Below are positions 28,401 through 37,700 of a stretch of DNA of 63,204 nt, piece by piece. The stretch is from Halanaerobiales bacterium (GTDB lineage: Bacteria > Bacillota_F > Halanaerobiia > DY22613). The stretch's first letter is position 1. Each line of letters opens with the position of its first letter. The notes under the pieces were generated by a model. The model saw only the letters and a list, made by a program, of their open reading frames with translations, made no database searches and was not told the DNA's origin. The position numbers and the translations under genes are program-made. The DNA lies in assembly GCA_023128035.1 (NCBI GenBank), contig JAGMES010000010.1, positions 1-63,204 of the forward strand, read 5' to 3'.

Positions 28401-30650
28401 AGGTTCTGGCAATGCCTTACGATCAACCTTACCATTCACAGTCAATGGTATCTCATCTAAATAAATAAAGTAGGATGGAATCATATAATCTGGTAATTCT
28501 TTAGCTAAATGCTCTCTCAATTCAGCTATAGATACTTCACATTCGCAGATTAGATAAGCGCAAAGATTTTTACTGCCTTTTTGATTCACTTTAACAATTA
28601 CAATTGCTTCTTTAATCGCGTTATGTTTCAATAATTTGTTTTCAATCTCACCTAACTCAATTCTATACCCTCTGAGCTTAACTTGATGGTCAATTCTTCC
28701 TAGAAACTCAATATTACCATCCGAAAGCCATCTAGCAAGATCACCCGTTTTATACAATCTGCTACCTAAAATAAAGGGATTTGCTATAAATTTTTCTTTA
28801 GTCAACTCTGGTCTATTTAGATAACCTCTAGCTAGTCCATCACCACCAACACATAATTCACCTGGTACGCCTACTGGAACTAGTTGATTATTTTTATCAA
28901 GTATATATATTTGTGTATTCATAATTGGGTATCCAATAGGAACTGTTTGATATTTATTTATTTCACCTTCACATTTGTATATTGAAGCACAAATAGTTGT
29001 TTCAGTTGGCCCATATGCATTGATATATTCAACTTTATCTTTCCACTTATTTACTAATTCAAAGTTTGTCGCTGAACCTGCCGTAATTACTTTCCGTAAT
29101 GTAATAACGTTTTCTGGATTTAAATTATTTAAATAAATTGGCGCTACTGTAACTATAGTGATTTTATGTTGTTTCAAATATTCCTCAAATCCAGAAAAAT
29201 TATTAATTATATCTTTTGATGGTATGTCTAATGTTGCTCCTGTTAACAAAGCCATGTATTCTTCCCAGACAGATGCATCAAATGCACAAGAAGCAAATTG
29301 CACAACATTATCATCTTCAGTAATACCTAAATCTTGAATAAAAAACTGTTGTAAGTTTCCTATTCCTTTATGTTCAACCATAACCCCCTTAGGCTTACCT
29401 GTTGAACCAGAGGTATAGATTACATATGCTAAGTCTGTTGGTTTATTAAAACATTCCAGATTCAAACAATCACCACTATATAATCTTTCATCTTCAATAT
29501 TAATAACATCACCTGAAAATTGCACGATATTTGTTAAATGACCTTGTGTTAATAATATTTCCACCTGACAATCTTCAAACATATAAGTAATTCTGCCAAT
29601 TGGATAGTCATAATCAATAGGTAGATATGCTCCATCAGCTTTTAGAATTCCCAAAATACCAATAACCATCTCCAGAGAACGCTCAACCATTATGCCTACT
29701 ATTTTACCTTTTGCAACTCCACAGGTTCTTAACTTTCTAGCCAGTTGGTTCGCTTTTTCGTTCAGTTCACGATAAGTTAATTGCTGTTCTCCAAAGATAA
29801 CAGCAAGATTATCGGGTGTTCTGTGAACCTGTTCTTCGAATAGTTGTGATATTGTTTTTTCCATCAGATTACTTACTTTTGTCTCATTAAACCAATCTAA
29901 TAGTTGCTCTTTCTCTACATCTGAAATCATCTTAATTGCTGAAAGTCGAGTTTCAATATTTTCAACAATAGCCCTGATTATATTAACATAATGGCCAGCC
30001 ATTCTTTCGATGGTTTCATTCTTAAAGAGGCTTGTACTATATTCCAATTCAAAGAAAATTTTCTCTCCTATTTCAAATGCATGTAATACAAGGTCAAACT
30101 GAGCCGTTTTATTGTTTAATCCAGACTTACCACTTTCCTCAGAAACTTCGTTATGCACAACGAATAATACGTCAACCAATGGATTTCGATTCATAATTTT
30201 AGGTATTTTAAGTTTTTCCACCAACATCTCCAATTTATAATCTTTATTTGCGTAGCCTTTTATAGTATTGTCCTTAATCTCTGCTAAGAAATTAACAAAT
30301 GTTTTATCTCTTGCAGGCTGATTTCTGATTGCCAAAATATTTTCAAACATTCCAACTATACCTGTACCAACAACAACATCTTCCGTATTTGCATATTTTG
30401 ATAGCAAGATATTATATATTGCAAATAATGCCATGGATAAAGAGACATCCTGAGTAGAGATTAATTTACGTACTTGATGAGTTACTTCTTTACTCAATTC
30501 AAACTTATAACTTTCTCCAGATAATTTAATCACTGCAGGCCTTACATAGTCTGTCGGCAGTTCTAAAGCAGGAACTTCATCAGCAAATCTACTAATCCAA
30601 TACGCTTCTTGCTTTTTAAGCATATCAACTGAACTTTTAATATCTTTCAT
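22401..30650 (-). CDS. Nonribosomal peptide synthetase, C(half)-A-T-E-C-A-T-R
   Basis: A 2749-residue assembly-line enzyme. Domains: residues 1-250, only the C-terminal half of a condensation domain (no HHxxxDG); A1 270-750; carrier T1 with GGDS (Ser about 797); epimerisation domain 850-1300 with HHLIIDGVSW; full condensation domain 1315-1745 with HHILLDGW; A2 1765-2255; T2 with GGHS (Ser about 2303); thioester reductase 2375-2749 with TGATGFLG and YVKSK. The ten specificity residues of A1 (D458 A459 W462 T501 I522 A524 A545 I553 C554 K741) and of A2 both spell DAWTIAAICK, the gramicidin synthetase A phenylalanine code. Predicted product: D-Phe-L-Phe released as an aldehyde, which could cyclise to an imine or pyrazinone. 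Own promoter; no Sfp-type activator gene in the window. Confidence 0.93.
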   Translation of the reverse strand: MKDIKSSVDMLKKQEAYWISRFADEVPALELPTDYVRPAVIKLSGESYKFELSKEVTHQVRKLISTQDVSLSMALFAIYNILLSKYANTEDVVVGTGIVGMFENILAIRNQPARDKTFVNFLAEIKDNTIKGYANKDYKLEMLVEKLKIPKIMNRNPLVDVLFVVHNEVSEESGKSGLNNKTAQFDLVLHAFEIGEKIFFELEYSTSLFKNETIERMAGHYVNIIRAIVENIETRLSAIKMISDVEKEQLLDWFNETKVSNLMEKTISQLFEEQVHRTPDNLAVIFGEQQLTYRELNEKANQLARKLRTCGVAKGKIVGIMVERSLEMVIGILGILKADGAYLPIDYDYPIGRITYMFEDCQVEILLTQGHLTNIVQFSGDVINIEDERLYSGDCLNLECFNKPTDLAYVIYTSGSTGKPKGVMVEHKGIGNLQQFFIQDLGITEDDNVVQFASCAFDASVWEEYMALLTGATLDIPSKDIINNFSGFEEYLKQHKITIVTVAPIYLNNLNPENVITLRKVITAGSATNFELVNKWKDKVEYINAYGPTETTICASIYKCEGEINKYQTVPIGYPIMNTQIYILDKNNQLVPVGVPGELCVGGDGLARGYLNRPELTKEKFIANPFILGSRLYKTGDLARWLSDGNIEFLGRIDHQVKLRGYRIELGEIENKLLKHNAIKEAIVIVKVNQKGSKNLCAYLICECEVSIAELREHLAKELPDYMIPSYFIYLDEIPLTVNGKVDRKALPEPDGNINLGTEYVAPTNEIEMKLASFWREVLGLEKVGINDNFFELGGDSIKAIQILARLNQIGINITVKDIFRHKTIKNLLKNVNYTKEKEIISQKEVEGEVLLTPIQKWFVAQNLKYQHYFNQTFLFNLREDVNVELLETVFKNVIKHHDALRMRYQFGGSQILQYNRRNDEIDFRLKKIDLSKYLYSDQKEKIKVISEKIQGEFDLEKDLLIKAVIFDLGENGKRLLIPIHHLIIDGVSWRILLEDVENLYRSKLEKELSLKTTSFKDWSQRLNDFAQTEAVDTGYWNKIDVSKIKSLSEILSTDRFQRDYMGLAIEINEEQTEKLLTKVNWAYNTEIKDILLSALIISISEVMGIKNVLINLEGHGREEILEGVDLSRTIGWFTSMYPVYLEKRESIEETIIEVKESLSRVPNKGINFGIARYLKNDEKLQMMNPEILFNYLGEFAGFLDNDEKKNECLLSGCTEDAGMNFYKDNQNIHLIDLVGLIRDGKLQLTLNYNTKYFGKNIMTQLQVRYADYLNQIIEHCLNKSHKSYTASDFGLENVIDKKGFAYLSELFDLDKVKMYELTPMQEGMLYHKTLNEKGRNYYEQFCFEIEGTVDIEKFKVAWEVLVNRYEVFKTRFIWKSLSNPIQVIKKDAEAEIDEYDISNLSCIEKEEYIERFKDEDLVKDFDFEKGKLNRFSLIKVSEGKYFICWSFHHILLDGWSHTIVMEDLFSIYYCLANNLSLPSEPAVQFSVYLEWLRSQNKNKAFQFWASYTKDFVEPTLCPYDKKPMKNEVITKSATKVIEFDEQKAQEMNEFCKKHNVTINAFIQTVTGLLLQKYNSTNQSCFGMTVSGRPTELRNVEEIVGILINTLPVVIKTEEDDTVEKLLVRVNRELIEIRDFEYISLAEIQKLSQHSGELFNTIIVFENYPTENENDLDFEVRVKSLFEITNYDFSISVMSAEKMVINLAYNVELFKRDTIERIKSSIIHIIDTMLADGKQKVQEICIVSKEEKERLLVEFNNANNGDVKGKTIHELFEEQVKKRPDHIAVVFKDKELTYGELNLRANQLARVLREKGVQPKEIVAIMVERSLEMIVGFLGTLKAGGAYLSIDPEYPKGRIEYVLADSDASILLTQKHLADKANFAGTIIDLEDQGLYSGDESDLDNINKPTDLAYVIYTSGTTGRPKGVMIEHKGIENLQILYKKDLSVNENDRIIQFATCSFDAFVWETYMALLTGATLYILSKEVINDYARFEEYLNLSQITIATLPPIYLNSVNPENVHTMKTIITAGSATNFDLVDSWKEKVEYINAYGPTETTICATIWKAREGDYNSVPIGKPIFNTRVYIVDQNLNLVPIGAVGELCITTVGIAKGYMNRPELTEEKFVKNPFVTLAETKILGEKMYKTGDLARWLPDGNIEFLGRIDNQVKIRGFRIELGEIENQLLAHKEVKEAVVIDKVDSSGNKYLCAYVVSGQDLSTSELRTHLLKEVPEYMIPSYFVRLEQLPLTLNGKVNKKLLPELDQNLVDKVEYEAPRNEIEENLVRIWKSVLNVERIGIKDNFFNLGGHSILAMKVVAIAVPFGWNITVQALFNYPTIKKLADKINGNLKIESKAKSTDVGAIVIQEVIKSYQEIAISGDTLEIENVLLTGATGFLGIHILEELLLNTDANIYCLVRGEDENRAKTRLLGLMDIYFDGKYDQWMDKRIYVVRGELTFSQFGLSEEEYISLGAKIDSILHPAAIVKHFGNYSDFEKVNVLGTKEVIDFAIKYGVRLNHISTMSVSGTAVKGEQDVVFTENDFYVGQNYADNVYVKSKFEAENLVFKAMNEGLDATIFRVGNLTGRYRDGHFQTNIGENAFYNLIKSIVELKSVSAEMIEQPFEFTPIDLCSRVIVELMKTKESVGRVFHVYNQNQVKLAELLPVLAKMGLEIDVIDELSIDEYVRTFAKDQDKLEKLQGLMHLYQLKVDPSSEYRSGVTIDSTITVEYLRQIGFEWPGIDQEYLVKVVEYMMEVEFV

Positions 30651-30728
30651 ACAAAATTCCCTCTCTTCTTTTAGTTTAAGATAAACATTTTAATAATATT
30701 TTATATTTTGTAATTATATCCCTTTGTT

Positions 30729-30757
30729 AGTATATATGTAATTACTTTATCCGTCAA
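30729..30757 (-). promoter_or_regulatory. Sigma-A promoter of the large NRPS gene
   Basis: Minus-strand TTGACG (30752-30757), 17-base spacer, TATACT (30729-30734). It starts directly after the terminator-like hairpin behind the A-T-R gene, so the two NRPS genes can be expressed separately. The leader is about 70 bases. Confidence 0.65.
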
Positions 30758-30767
30758 CCTTAGATGA

Positions 30768-30810
30768 TACAAAAAAAGAGATGACCTCCATCATAAAGCT
30801 CATTTCTTTA
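30768..30810 (-). terminator. Terminator-like hairpin between the two NRPS genes
   Basis: Minus-strand imperfect stem with arms AAGA.ATGA and TCAT.TCTT, followed by seven T residues. Lower stability than the other terminators here, so partial read-through into the large NRPS gene is possible. Confidence 0.55.
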
Positions 30811-30819
30811 TCTGATTCT

Positions 30820-33800
30820 TTAAATAAAGTTAACCTTCCTCATATACTCCAACACTTTTGCTAGATATTCTTGGTCAATCATTGGCCATTCAAATCCGAT
30901 TTGCTTTAAATATTCTATTGTTATAGTCGAATCAATCGTTACACCTGCCCGATACTCTAAACCCTGATCAACTTTAAACTGATAACGATGCATCAAGCCC
31001 TGCAGCTTTTCTAACTTATCCTGATCTTTAGCAAAAGTCTTCACATATTCATCAATTGACAGATCATCTATCACATCTATATCCAACCCCATCTCCGCTA
31101 AGATTAGCAACAGTGCTACTATTTTTACTTGATTTTGATTATATACATGGAATACTCTTCCTACAGATTCTTTTGTCTTCATCAATTCTACAATTACTCT
31201 ACTACACATATCTATTGGTGTAAACTCAATCAATAGATTGCTCATCTCTGAAGACACACTCTTTAATTCTACTATAGATTTTATTAAATTATAAAAAGCA
31301 TTCTCTCCGATATTCGTCTGAAAATGTCCATCTCTATATCTTCCAGTGAGATTCCCAACTCTATAAATCGTTGCATCTAAACCTTCATTCATTGCCTTAA
31401 ATACAAGATTTTCAGCTTCAAATTTACTCTTGACGTACACATTATCTGCATAATTTTGTCCTACATAAAAATCATTCTCAGTAAATATTACATCTTTCTC
31501 ACCCTTCACTAAAGAACCTGACACACTCATTGTTGAGATATGATTTAATCTTACTCCATATTTTAAAGCAAAATCAATCACTTCTTTTGTTCCTAATACA
31601 TTCACTTGCTCAAAATCAGAGTAATTACCAAAATGCTTTACTATCGCAGCAGGATGTATAATAGTATTAACTTTTTCACCTAACGAAAGATACTCTTTTT
31701 CTAAAAGTCCAAACTGGTTAACAGTTAGATCTCCTTTAATTACATAAATTCGTTTGTCCAGCCAATGATTATACTTACCATCAAAATAGGTATCTAGCAA
31801 TTGGACTAATCGAGTTTTTGCTAAACTTTGATTTTCTCCACGAATTAAACAATAAACATTCGCTGACGTACTTAGCAACAAATCTTGTAATATATGAATT
31901 CCCAAATATCCAGTTGCACCAGTCAATAAGATATTCTCAAAGTTTATTTTCCCTCCACTAACCGCGATTTCTTCATAACTTTCTTTTAATTCTCTAGTTA
32001 CAATATCAAGATCAGCTTTTTCTGTCAGATAAATCTTCTTCAGACTTCCATTAATCTTACTTGCAAGTCTTTGAATAGTTGGAAAGTTAAATAAATCTTG
32101 CACTGTTATATTCCAATCATACGGAACAGCTCTGGTTACAACCTTCATGGCTAATAGAGAATGTCCACCTAGATCAAAAAAATTATCATGGATTCCAATT
32201 CTCTCTACACTCAAGATAGTTCTCCATATTTCAGCCAGTTTTTCTTCTGTTTCATTTGTTGGAGCCTTAAATTCAATTCCAGTATTTATAACTCCTTCAA
32301 ATTCAGGAAGTGCTTTTTTATCAACTTTGCCGTTTGGTGTTAAAGGCAATTTATCTAACCTCATAAAATGTGAAGGAATCATATATTCTGGTAACTCTTT
32401 TGATAAATATGATCTTAAATCAGATACTTCAATCTCTTTATCAGACACTACATATCCACAGAGATATTTATTACCTTTTGAATTCACCTTATCGATTACA
32501 ACTGCTTCTTTAACCCCATCATATTTCAATAGTTGATTCTCAATCTCACCAAGCTCGATTCTAAACCCTCTTATCTTAACTTGGTGATCAATTCTACCTA
32601 TAAACTCAATATTTCCATCCGGAAGCCACCTAGCTAGGTCACCAGTTCTGTACATTTTACTATTTGAAACAAAAGGACTAACCACAAATTTTTCTTTAGT
32701 CAACTCCGGTCTATTTAGATAACCCCTGGCTAACCCATCACCAGCAATACATAACTCACCTGGTTCACCAATCTGTTGTACATTGTTATACTTATCCATG
32801 ATATATATCTGAGTATTCGATATAGGCTTACCGATAGGAATATTTTTTTCATAATCTTTATCAATCTCTAAACAAGTCGCAATGACGGTACTTTCTGTTG
32901 GCCCATATGCATTAATGACTTTCAACTCTTTATTCGCATTTCTCAGCTTATTAATATGCTTAGGAGATAAAACATCTCCACCCACAAACAGAGTCTTTAA
33001 GTCAGAAAAAATCTCAATATTTTGATCTACAAATTGATTAAGCAGACCAGAAGTCATCAAAATCTTTGTAATTTGATTTTGTTTCAGCTTATCCTCAAAC
33101 CTCTTTGCAGATAATAACTCATTTTTTTCGATCAAATACAGTCTAGCACCATTTAATAATGCTCCCCAAATTTCAAAAGTGGAAGCATCAAATGCAATAG
33201 AACCAGTTTGCAAAATTCGATCATTAGCATCAAATATTAACAGATTTGAGTTTGAAACTAAATTATTTACATTCTCATGCTCAATCATTACCCCTTTAGG
33301 CTTTCCTGTAGAACCTGAAGTATAGATTATGTAGATTAAATCATTAGGTTTATTAACCCATTCAGGATTTGATTTGTCTTTATCATAATATTTTGAATCA
33401 TAAACATTAATAATTTCACCATTGAATTCAATTCCAGTTATCGATTCTTGTTGAGTTAATAAAATTTTAGTTCCAGAATCTTTAAGCATATACTCTATTC
33501 TATTTTCTGGATAATCTATATCTATTGGTAAATATGATCCTCCAGCTTTGACTATAGCCAATACGCTAATAATCATTTCCAGCGATTTATCTATCATAAT
33601 TCCTACTACTTCATTTGAGCTAACCCCTCTTGTTCGTAAAAACCTTGCTAATTGATTCGCTTTTTCATTCAAATCAAGATAGGTTAACTCACTATCTCCA
33701 AAAATTAAAGCAATATTTTCAGGTGTTCTTTGAACCTGTTCTTCGAATAATTGTACTATTGTCTTTTCTTTAGGATAATCTATTTTTGTATTGTTAAATT

Positions 33801-33855
33801 CAAATAAATATTGTTCATTGTTCACAAACATTTTATTGCTTAAATTAGTTTTCAT
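30820..33855 (-). CDS. NRPS-like single-module enzyme, A-T-R
   Basis: A 1011-residue protein: adenylation domain (about 30-520, with IYTSGSTGKPKG and NGKVDKK), carrier domain with GGHS (Ser about 566), and thioester reductase (about 640-1011, TGATGYLG, YVKSK). It has no condensation domain. The specificity residues read D-A-F-L-F-G-A-V-I-K, which I do not recognise; a hydrophobic amino acid is likely. Carrier and reductase are close copies of the T2-R end of the large NRPS, also in DNA. Alone it would load an amino acid and release an amino aldehyde. Start: ATG 33855 with AAGGAG nine bases upstream; a TTG three codons earlier abuts that site. Own promoter. Confidence 0.9.
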   Translation of the reverse strand: MKTNLSNKMFVNNEQYLFEFNNTKIDYPKEKTIVQLFEEQVQRTPENIALIFGDSELTYLDLNEKANQLARFLRTRGVSSNEVVGIMIDKSLEMIISVLAIVKAGGSYLPIDIDYPENRIEYMLKDSGTKILLTQQESITGIEFNGEIINVYDSKYYDKDKSNPEWVNKPNDLIYIIYTSGSTGKPKGVMIEHENVNNLVSNSNLLIFDANDRILQTGSIAFDASTFEIWGALLNGARLYLIEKNELLSAKRFEDKLKQNQITKILMTSGLLNQFVDQNIEIFSDLKTLFVGGDVLSPKHINKLRNANKELKVINAYGPTESTVIATCLEIDKDYEKNIPIGKPISNTQIYIMDKYNNVQQIGEPGELCIAGDGLARGYLNRPELTKEKFVVSPFVSNSKMYRTGDLARWLPDGNIEFIGRIDHQVKIRGFRIELGEIENQLLKYDGVKEAVVIDKVNSKGNKYLCGYVVSDKEIEVSDLRSYLSKELPEYMIPSHFMRLDKLPLTPNGKVDKKALPEFEGVINTGIEFKAPTNETEEKLAEIWRTILSVERIGIHDNFFDLGGHSLLAMKVVTRAVPYDWNITVQDLFNFPTIQRLASKINGSLKKIYLTEKADLDIVTRELKESYEEIAVSGGKINFENILLTGATGYLGIHILQDLLLSTSANVYCLIRGENQSLAKTRLVQLLDTYFDGKYNHWLDKRIYVIKGDLTVNQFGLLEKEYLSLGEKVNTIIHPAAIVKHFGNYSDFEQVNVLGTKEVIDFALKYGVRLNHISTMSVSGSLVKGEKDVIFTENDFYVGQNYADNVYVKSKFEAENLVFKAMNEGLDATIYRVGNLTGRYRDGHFQTNIGENAFYNLIKSIVELKSVSSEMSNLLIEFTPIDMCSRVIVELMKTKESVGRVFHVYNQNQVKIVALLLILAEMGLDIDVIDDLSIDEYVKTFAKDQDKLEKLQGLMHRYQFKVDQGLEYRAGVTIDSTITIEYLKQIGFEWPMIDQEYLAKVLEYMRKVNFI

Positions 33856-33941
33856 AAAACACAACTCCTTTTTGAATATAGTGGACTTTATTTATAATAT
33901 GCATTGTAAATAACAATTTTTGGTTTTATTACTCCTTTGCC

Positions 33942-33970
33942 ATTATATAAATAATAACATTATTTGTCAA
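33942..33970 (-). promoter_or_regulatory. Sigma-A promoter of the A-T-R gene
   Basis: Minus-strand TTGACA (33965-33970), 17-base spacer, TATAAT (33942-33947): perfect consensus. The leader is about 80 bases. It begins just after the terminator of the restriction operon. Confidence 0.85.
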
Positions 33971-33978
33971 GTCGTAAC

Positions 33979-34007
33979 AAAAAAAATGAGCCTATAATTC
34001 AGGCTCA
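33979..34007 (-). terminator. Terminator of the type I restriction operon
   Basis: Minus-strand stem TGAGCCT / AGGCTCA with a seven-base loop (33987-34007), followed by eight T residues. Confidence 0.85.
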
Positions 34008-34051
34008 CTTTACACTTAACTTTCACCTCTTGCTTTACTCCTATGATCTGC

Positions 34052-34774
34052 TTAAAGATTTCTTACAACTTCTTCATCAAGAATTTCTTTTCTTTGCTTC
34101 CAATCTGGCATTAAAGATGTCGTGAAACTATAAAATTTGTGGTCATGATTTCTATAGAGAAAATGAATTAATTCATGAAGTATGACATATTCTATGCAGT
34201 ATTTTGGAGCTTTTATAAGTTCAAAGTTCAACAATATTATATTTTTGTCTATAATACAAGACCCCCATCTAGCTTTCATAGTACGAATCATTATTTCGGG
34301 CTTTTTTACATTATATTTTTCTAGTACAGGGTATATTTTGTTTAAGCAATCATTAAAAATTATAGTTGCTCTTTCTTTCAACCAATTATTAAAGAGATTT
34401 TCTTTTCTGGTGTAATTGGACTTATTTTTAACATGGATGTATATATAGCCCCTAAAATATTTAACTTTTTCGTCTTTATCTTCAACTATTTTAAAACGGT
34501 ATTGTTTACCCAGATATTTTACTGATTCTCCACTTATAAATTCTAAATCTGTTTTTCTTTCAGGTTGATACTCTTTAAATTGGTTGACATTTTTTAGTAT
34601 CCAGGAAGCCTTTTCTTTAACAAAATTAAGTATATAATCTGTGGGAACATTCTCATTTGCAGATACCATGATGGTGGTATCTGGTTTAATATTTAGATTT
34701 ATATTCTTTACATTTTTTCGGTGTAATTCAAATTTAATGATCTTGTCCTTATAAGCTACTTCTAATATTTCCAT
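34052..34774 (-). CDS. YgjP-like (DUF45) metallopeptidase
   Basis: A 240-residue zincin-type protein: ARWGSC near 165, then the zinc site HELIHFLYRNHDHKFY near 200-215 (HExxH plus a downstream histidine). The family is often carried beside hsdR in type I restriction loci; its role there is not known, and proteolysis of a restriction component or toxin-like action has been suggested only by context. Last gene of the operon, 14 bases after hsdR, with AAGGTGG before the ATG. Confidence 0.87.
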   Translation of the reverse strand: MEILEVAYKDKIIKFELHRKNVKNINLNIKPDTTIMVSANENVPTDYILNFVKEKASWILKNVNQFKEYQPERKTDLEFISGESVKYLGKQYRFKIVEDKDEKVKYFRGYIYIHVKNKSNYTRKENLFNNWLKERATIIFNDCLNKIYPVLEKYNVKKPEIMIRTMKARWGSCIIDKNIILLNFELIKAPKYCIEYVILHELIHFLYRNHDHKFYSFTTSLMPDWKQRKEILDEEVVRNL

Positions 34775-34788
34775 AAATTATTACCACC

Positions 34789-37700
34789 TTAATAATGTCT
34801 GAGTGCTATTGTTTTGATATTTACGATGATTTTAATAATATCAGCAGTATCAATTTCAAATCCTTTTTCCTTACAATAATCATACAAGAAGTCATCAATT
34901 TCCTGAGCAATACGATTATGAACTTCTATGTTCTCATGCCAATCAACTTTGCTGTGAGTACTAACTATTTTATTGATTTCAAGGGATATATATCCTAAAT
35001 CATCATCTGATAAATCCTTTTTATTATTTTCTGAAGACATATAAGTTGCTCTTTCTTCTTTTACGACAAAACCTGTTTTTTCTGATAGTATTTCTTTGAT
35101 CGTTCCATAAAATGCTTGAGCAGGAGGATTGTTCTTAATATTTCCTGGATATTTTTCTCCTGAATAACCTTTTCTAAAATCATTCAAGATATCTTTCATA
35201 TGTTCTAGATATTCTGCTTCTGATATTCTCATATCCTTATATTTTTGTAGAGTTTCTTCTATTCTTTGAGAGAATTTCTTGTAAAAAGCGGGGTTTGCAT
35301 CCCATTTTGCATTGATTCTTTTAGACAATCTGGTTCTAATTGCATCAGCCTTTGCTCTTTTAGAACCGAGTCTTGCTAATTCTTCTTCAAAGCCTTTTTC
35401 ATCTAAGATATCTACGGGCTTAGTTATATGAATAATATCTTCAGCAGAAATATAGTTATCCATGAGTTTCTGCATTTTTGCTTCATATTCTTTATGGTCA
35501 ATTGTATCAGAATATCTTAGCTTTACACTTTTTCTTAACTCCTGATAGAATTTAAATTCATTCTTATATTTATTTAGCTCTTCTTGACTTAAGGCATTAT
35601 ATACCTGCTCTGATTCCAAAGCAATGCTTAGATGTCTGCCAAATTGACTAAGCACACCATAGAAAGTTTCTCTTAACTCCGCATCAGCTAAAAGAACTTC
35701 ATATTCTTCTACATCCTGTTTATTCTTCACTGAAGCGAAGATATTTATAAGTTCAGTATAATAGTGTCTTAGAGTTCCAATTATACTTATGACATCATAA
35801 ATAGCTCCTTTTAAATCTTTCCTGTCGAAGTTTTCAAGTCCTGCACCAGAGTATATTTCCAAAGCTTCATCCAATTTTTTCAGAAGGCCTCTGTAATCTA
35901 TGATAATTCCATAGTCTTTACCTTCATAAATTCTATTTATCCTTGCTATTGCTTGTAGTAGAGTATGTTCTTTCATAGGCTTATCTATATAAAGCACTGT
36001 AGCTCTTGGAGCATCAAAGCCAGTTAGCAGTTTATCTACAACAATAAGAATGTCAAATTCATCTCCGTTGACAAATTCATCTTTTATAGAATCTTCATAG
36101 TTTTCTTCATTACTATATCTATTCATCATTTTATCCCAGAATCTTTTGATTTTATCTTTGGATTCTTCATCAACAGCCGTATAACCTTCCCGCTGATCAG
36201 GTGGAGATATGACTACCGCTGAGTTAAGATCGCCAAATTCTTCAAATGCATCAAAATATCTTATAGCTTCAATTTTACTATTTGTAGCAAGCATTGCTTT
36301 GAATTGTAACCCATGAGTTTTATAGTGTGTTGTAAAATGGTCAATTATATCATCAGCTATCAGTGTAATTCTTTGATCAGAGGAAGCTATTTTTTCGAAT
36401 TGACTCCATTTTTTCATTACTTCTTCTTTTTGTTTTTCATTTAAATGTCTTGTGATCATTTCAAGGCGTTTATCAATGGCTTTTCTGTTTACAGTTTGTT
36501 CAACCATTCTTCCTTCGTATAATAGAGGAACGATAATTTTATCTTCCACACCATCAGCTATGGTATATTTATGAATTAGTTTGCCGAACTTTATCATAGT
36601 ATTTTTTTCGTTTTTCATTAGTGGTGTTCCAGTAAAGCCTAGATAACAGGCATTAGGAAATACTTTCTTCATTTTCAAATGAAGCTCACCATATTGGGTT
36701 CTGTGGCTTTCGTCTACTAATACAAATATATCTTGACTTTCGATAGATTTGTGATTATTTGCAGCAGTATCAAATTTGTGAACCAATGTAGTAATAACAT
36801 CAGTACTTTTATTGTTGATTAAAGCAATGAGATGCTTTCCACTGGTAGCACGTTGTGCAGATAATCTAGTGTGATTAAAAGTTTTATGAATCTGTTTATC
36901 TAAGTTAATACGGTCAGTTACTACTACAACTTTGGGATGATATTTTGACAATTCTGATAATATGTATTTAGCAAGCATAACCATTGTAAGAGATTTTCCA
37001 CTTCCTTGTGTATGCCAAATTACACCAGATTGACGATTGCCTTTTTCATCCCTTTCCTCAATGCTTTTAATGATTTCTTTGATTGCAAAGTACTGCTGAT
37101 ATCTAGCGATTTTTTTAATATCTTTATCAAATAGAATAAAGAATCTACTTAGTTCTAGTAATCTTTCCGGATGAAATAAAGATATGATGTTTTTATCTTG
37201 AGTGGTAGGGATACGGTTTACAACAGTTTTGTCTAGTTGATTTTGCAGCCAATCTTCATTTTCTTCTTTCCATATAGACCAGAATTTTTCTGGAGTAAAG
37301 CAGGTTGCGTATTTGGTTTCATTTTTGTTGGTACTCATGACTATTTGAGCATATTTAAAAAGATGAGGAATGTAGTCTTTATACTGATTTCTAATCATTT
37401 GTTCTATTCCTTGTTTGATGGAGATAGAAGACTTTTTGCATTCGATAACAGCAAAGGGGATACCATTTATAAATAGAACGATATCGGGTCTTGCTGTTCC
37501 CTGGCCATCACCACGCTCTACAGAAAACTCCTCAACAACGTGAAATACATTGTTAGCGGGATTTTTCCAATCAATATATTTGAGGTTGAAGGAACGTTTT
37601 GTACCATCAGAAAGATTTTCTTGATAACTTCTTCCAAGCATCAGACTTTCATAGATTTTCTCATTGGTTTTAACAAGTCCATCAGTGAGAGGTTCATCAA

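Noticed and set aside
22401..30650. Adenylation domains read as amino-acid ligases or acyl-CoA ligases
   Set aside because: Carrier, condensation and epimerisation domains and the conserved A-domain lysine identify a true NRPS.
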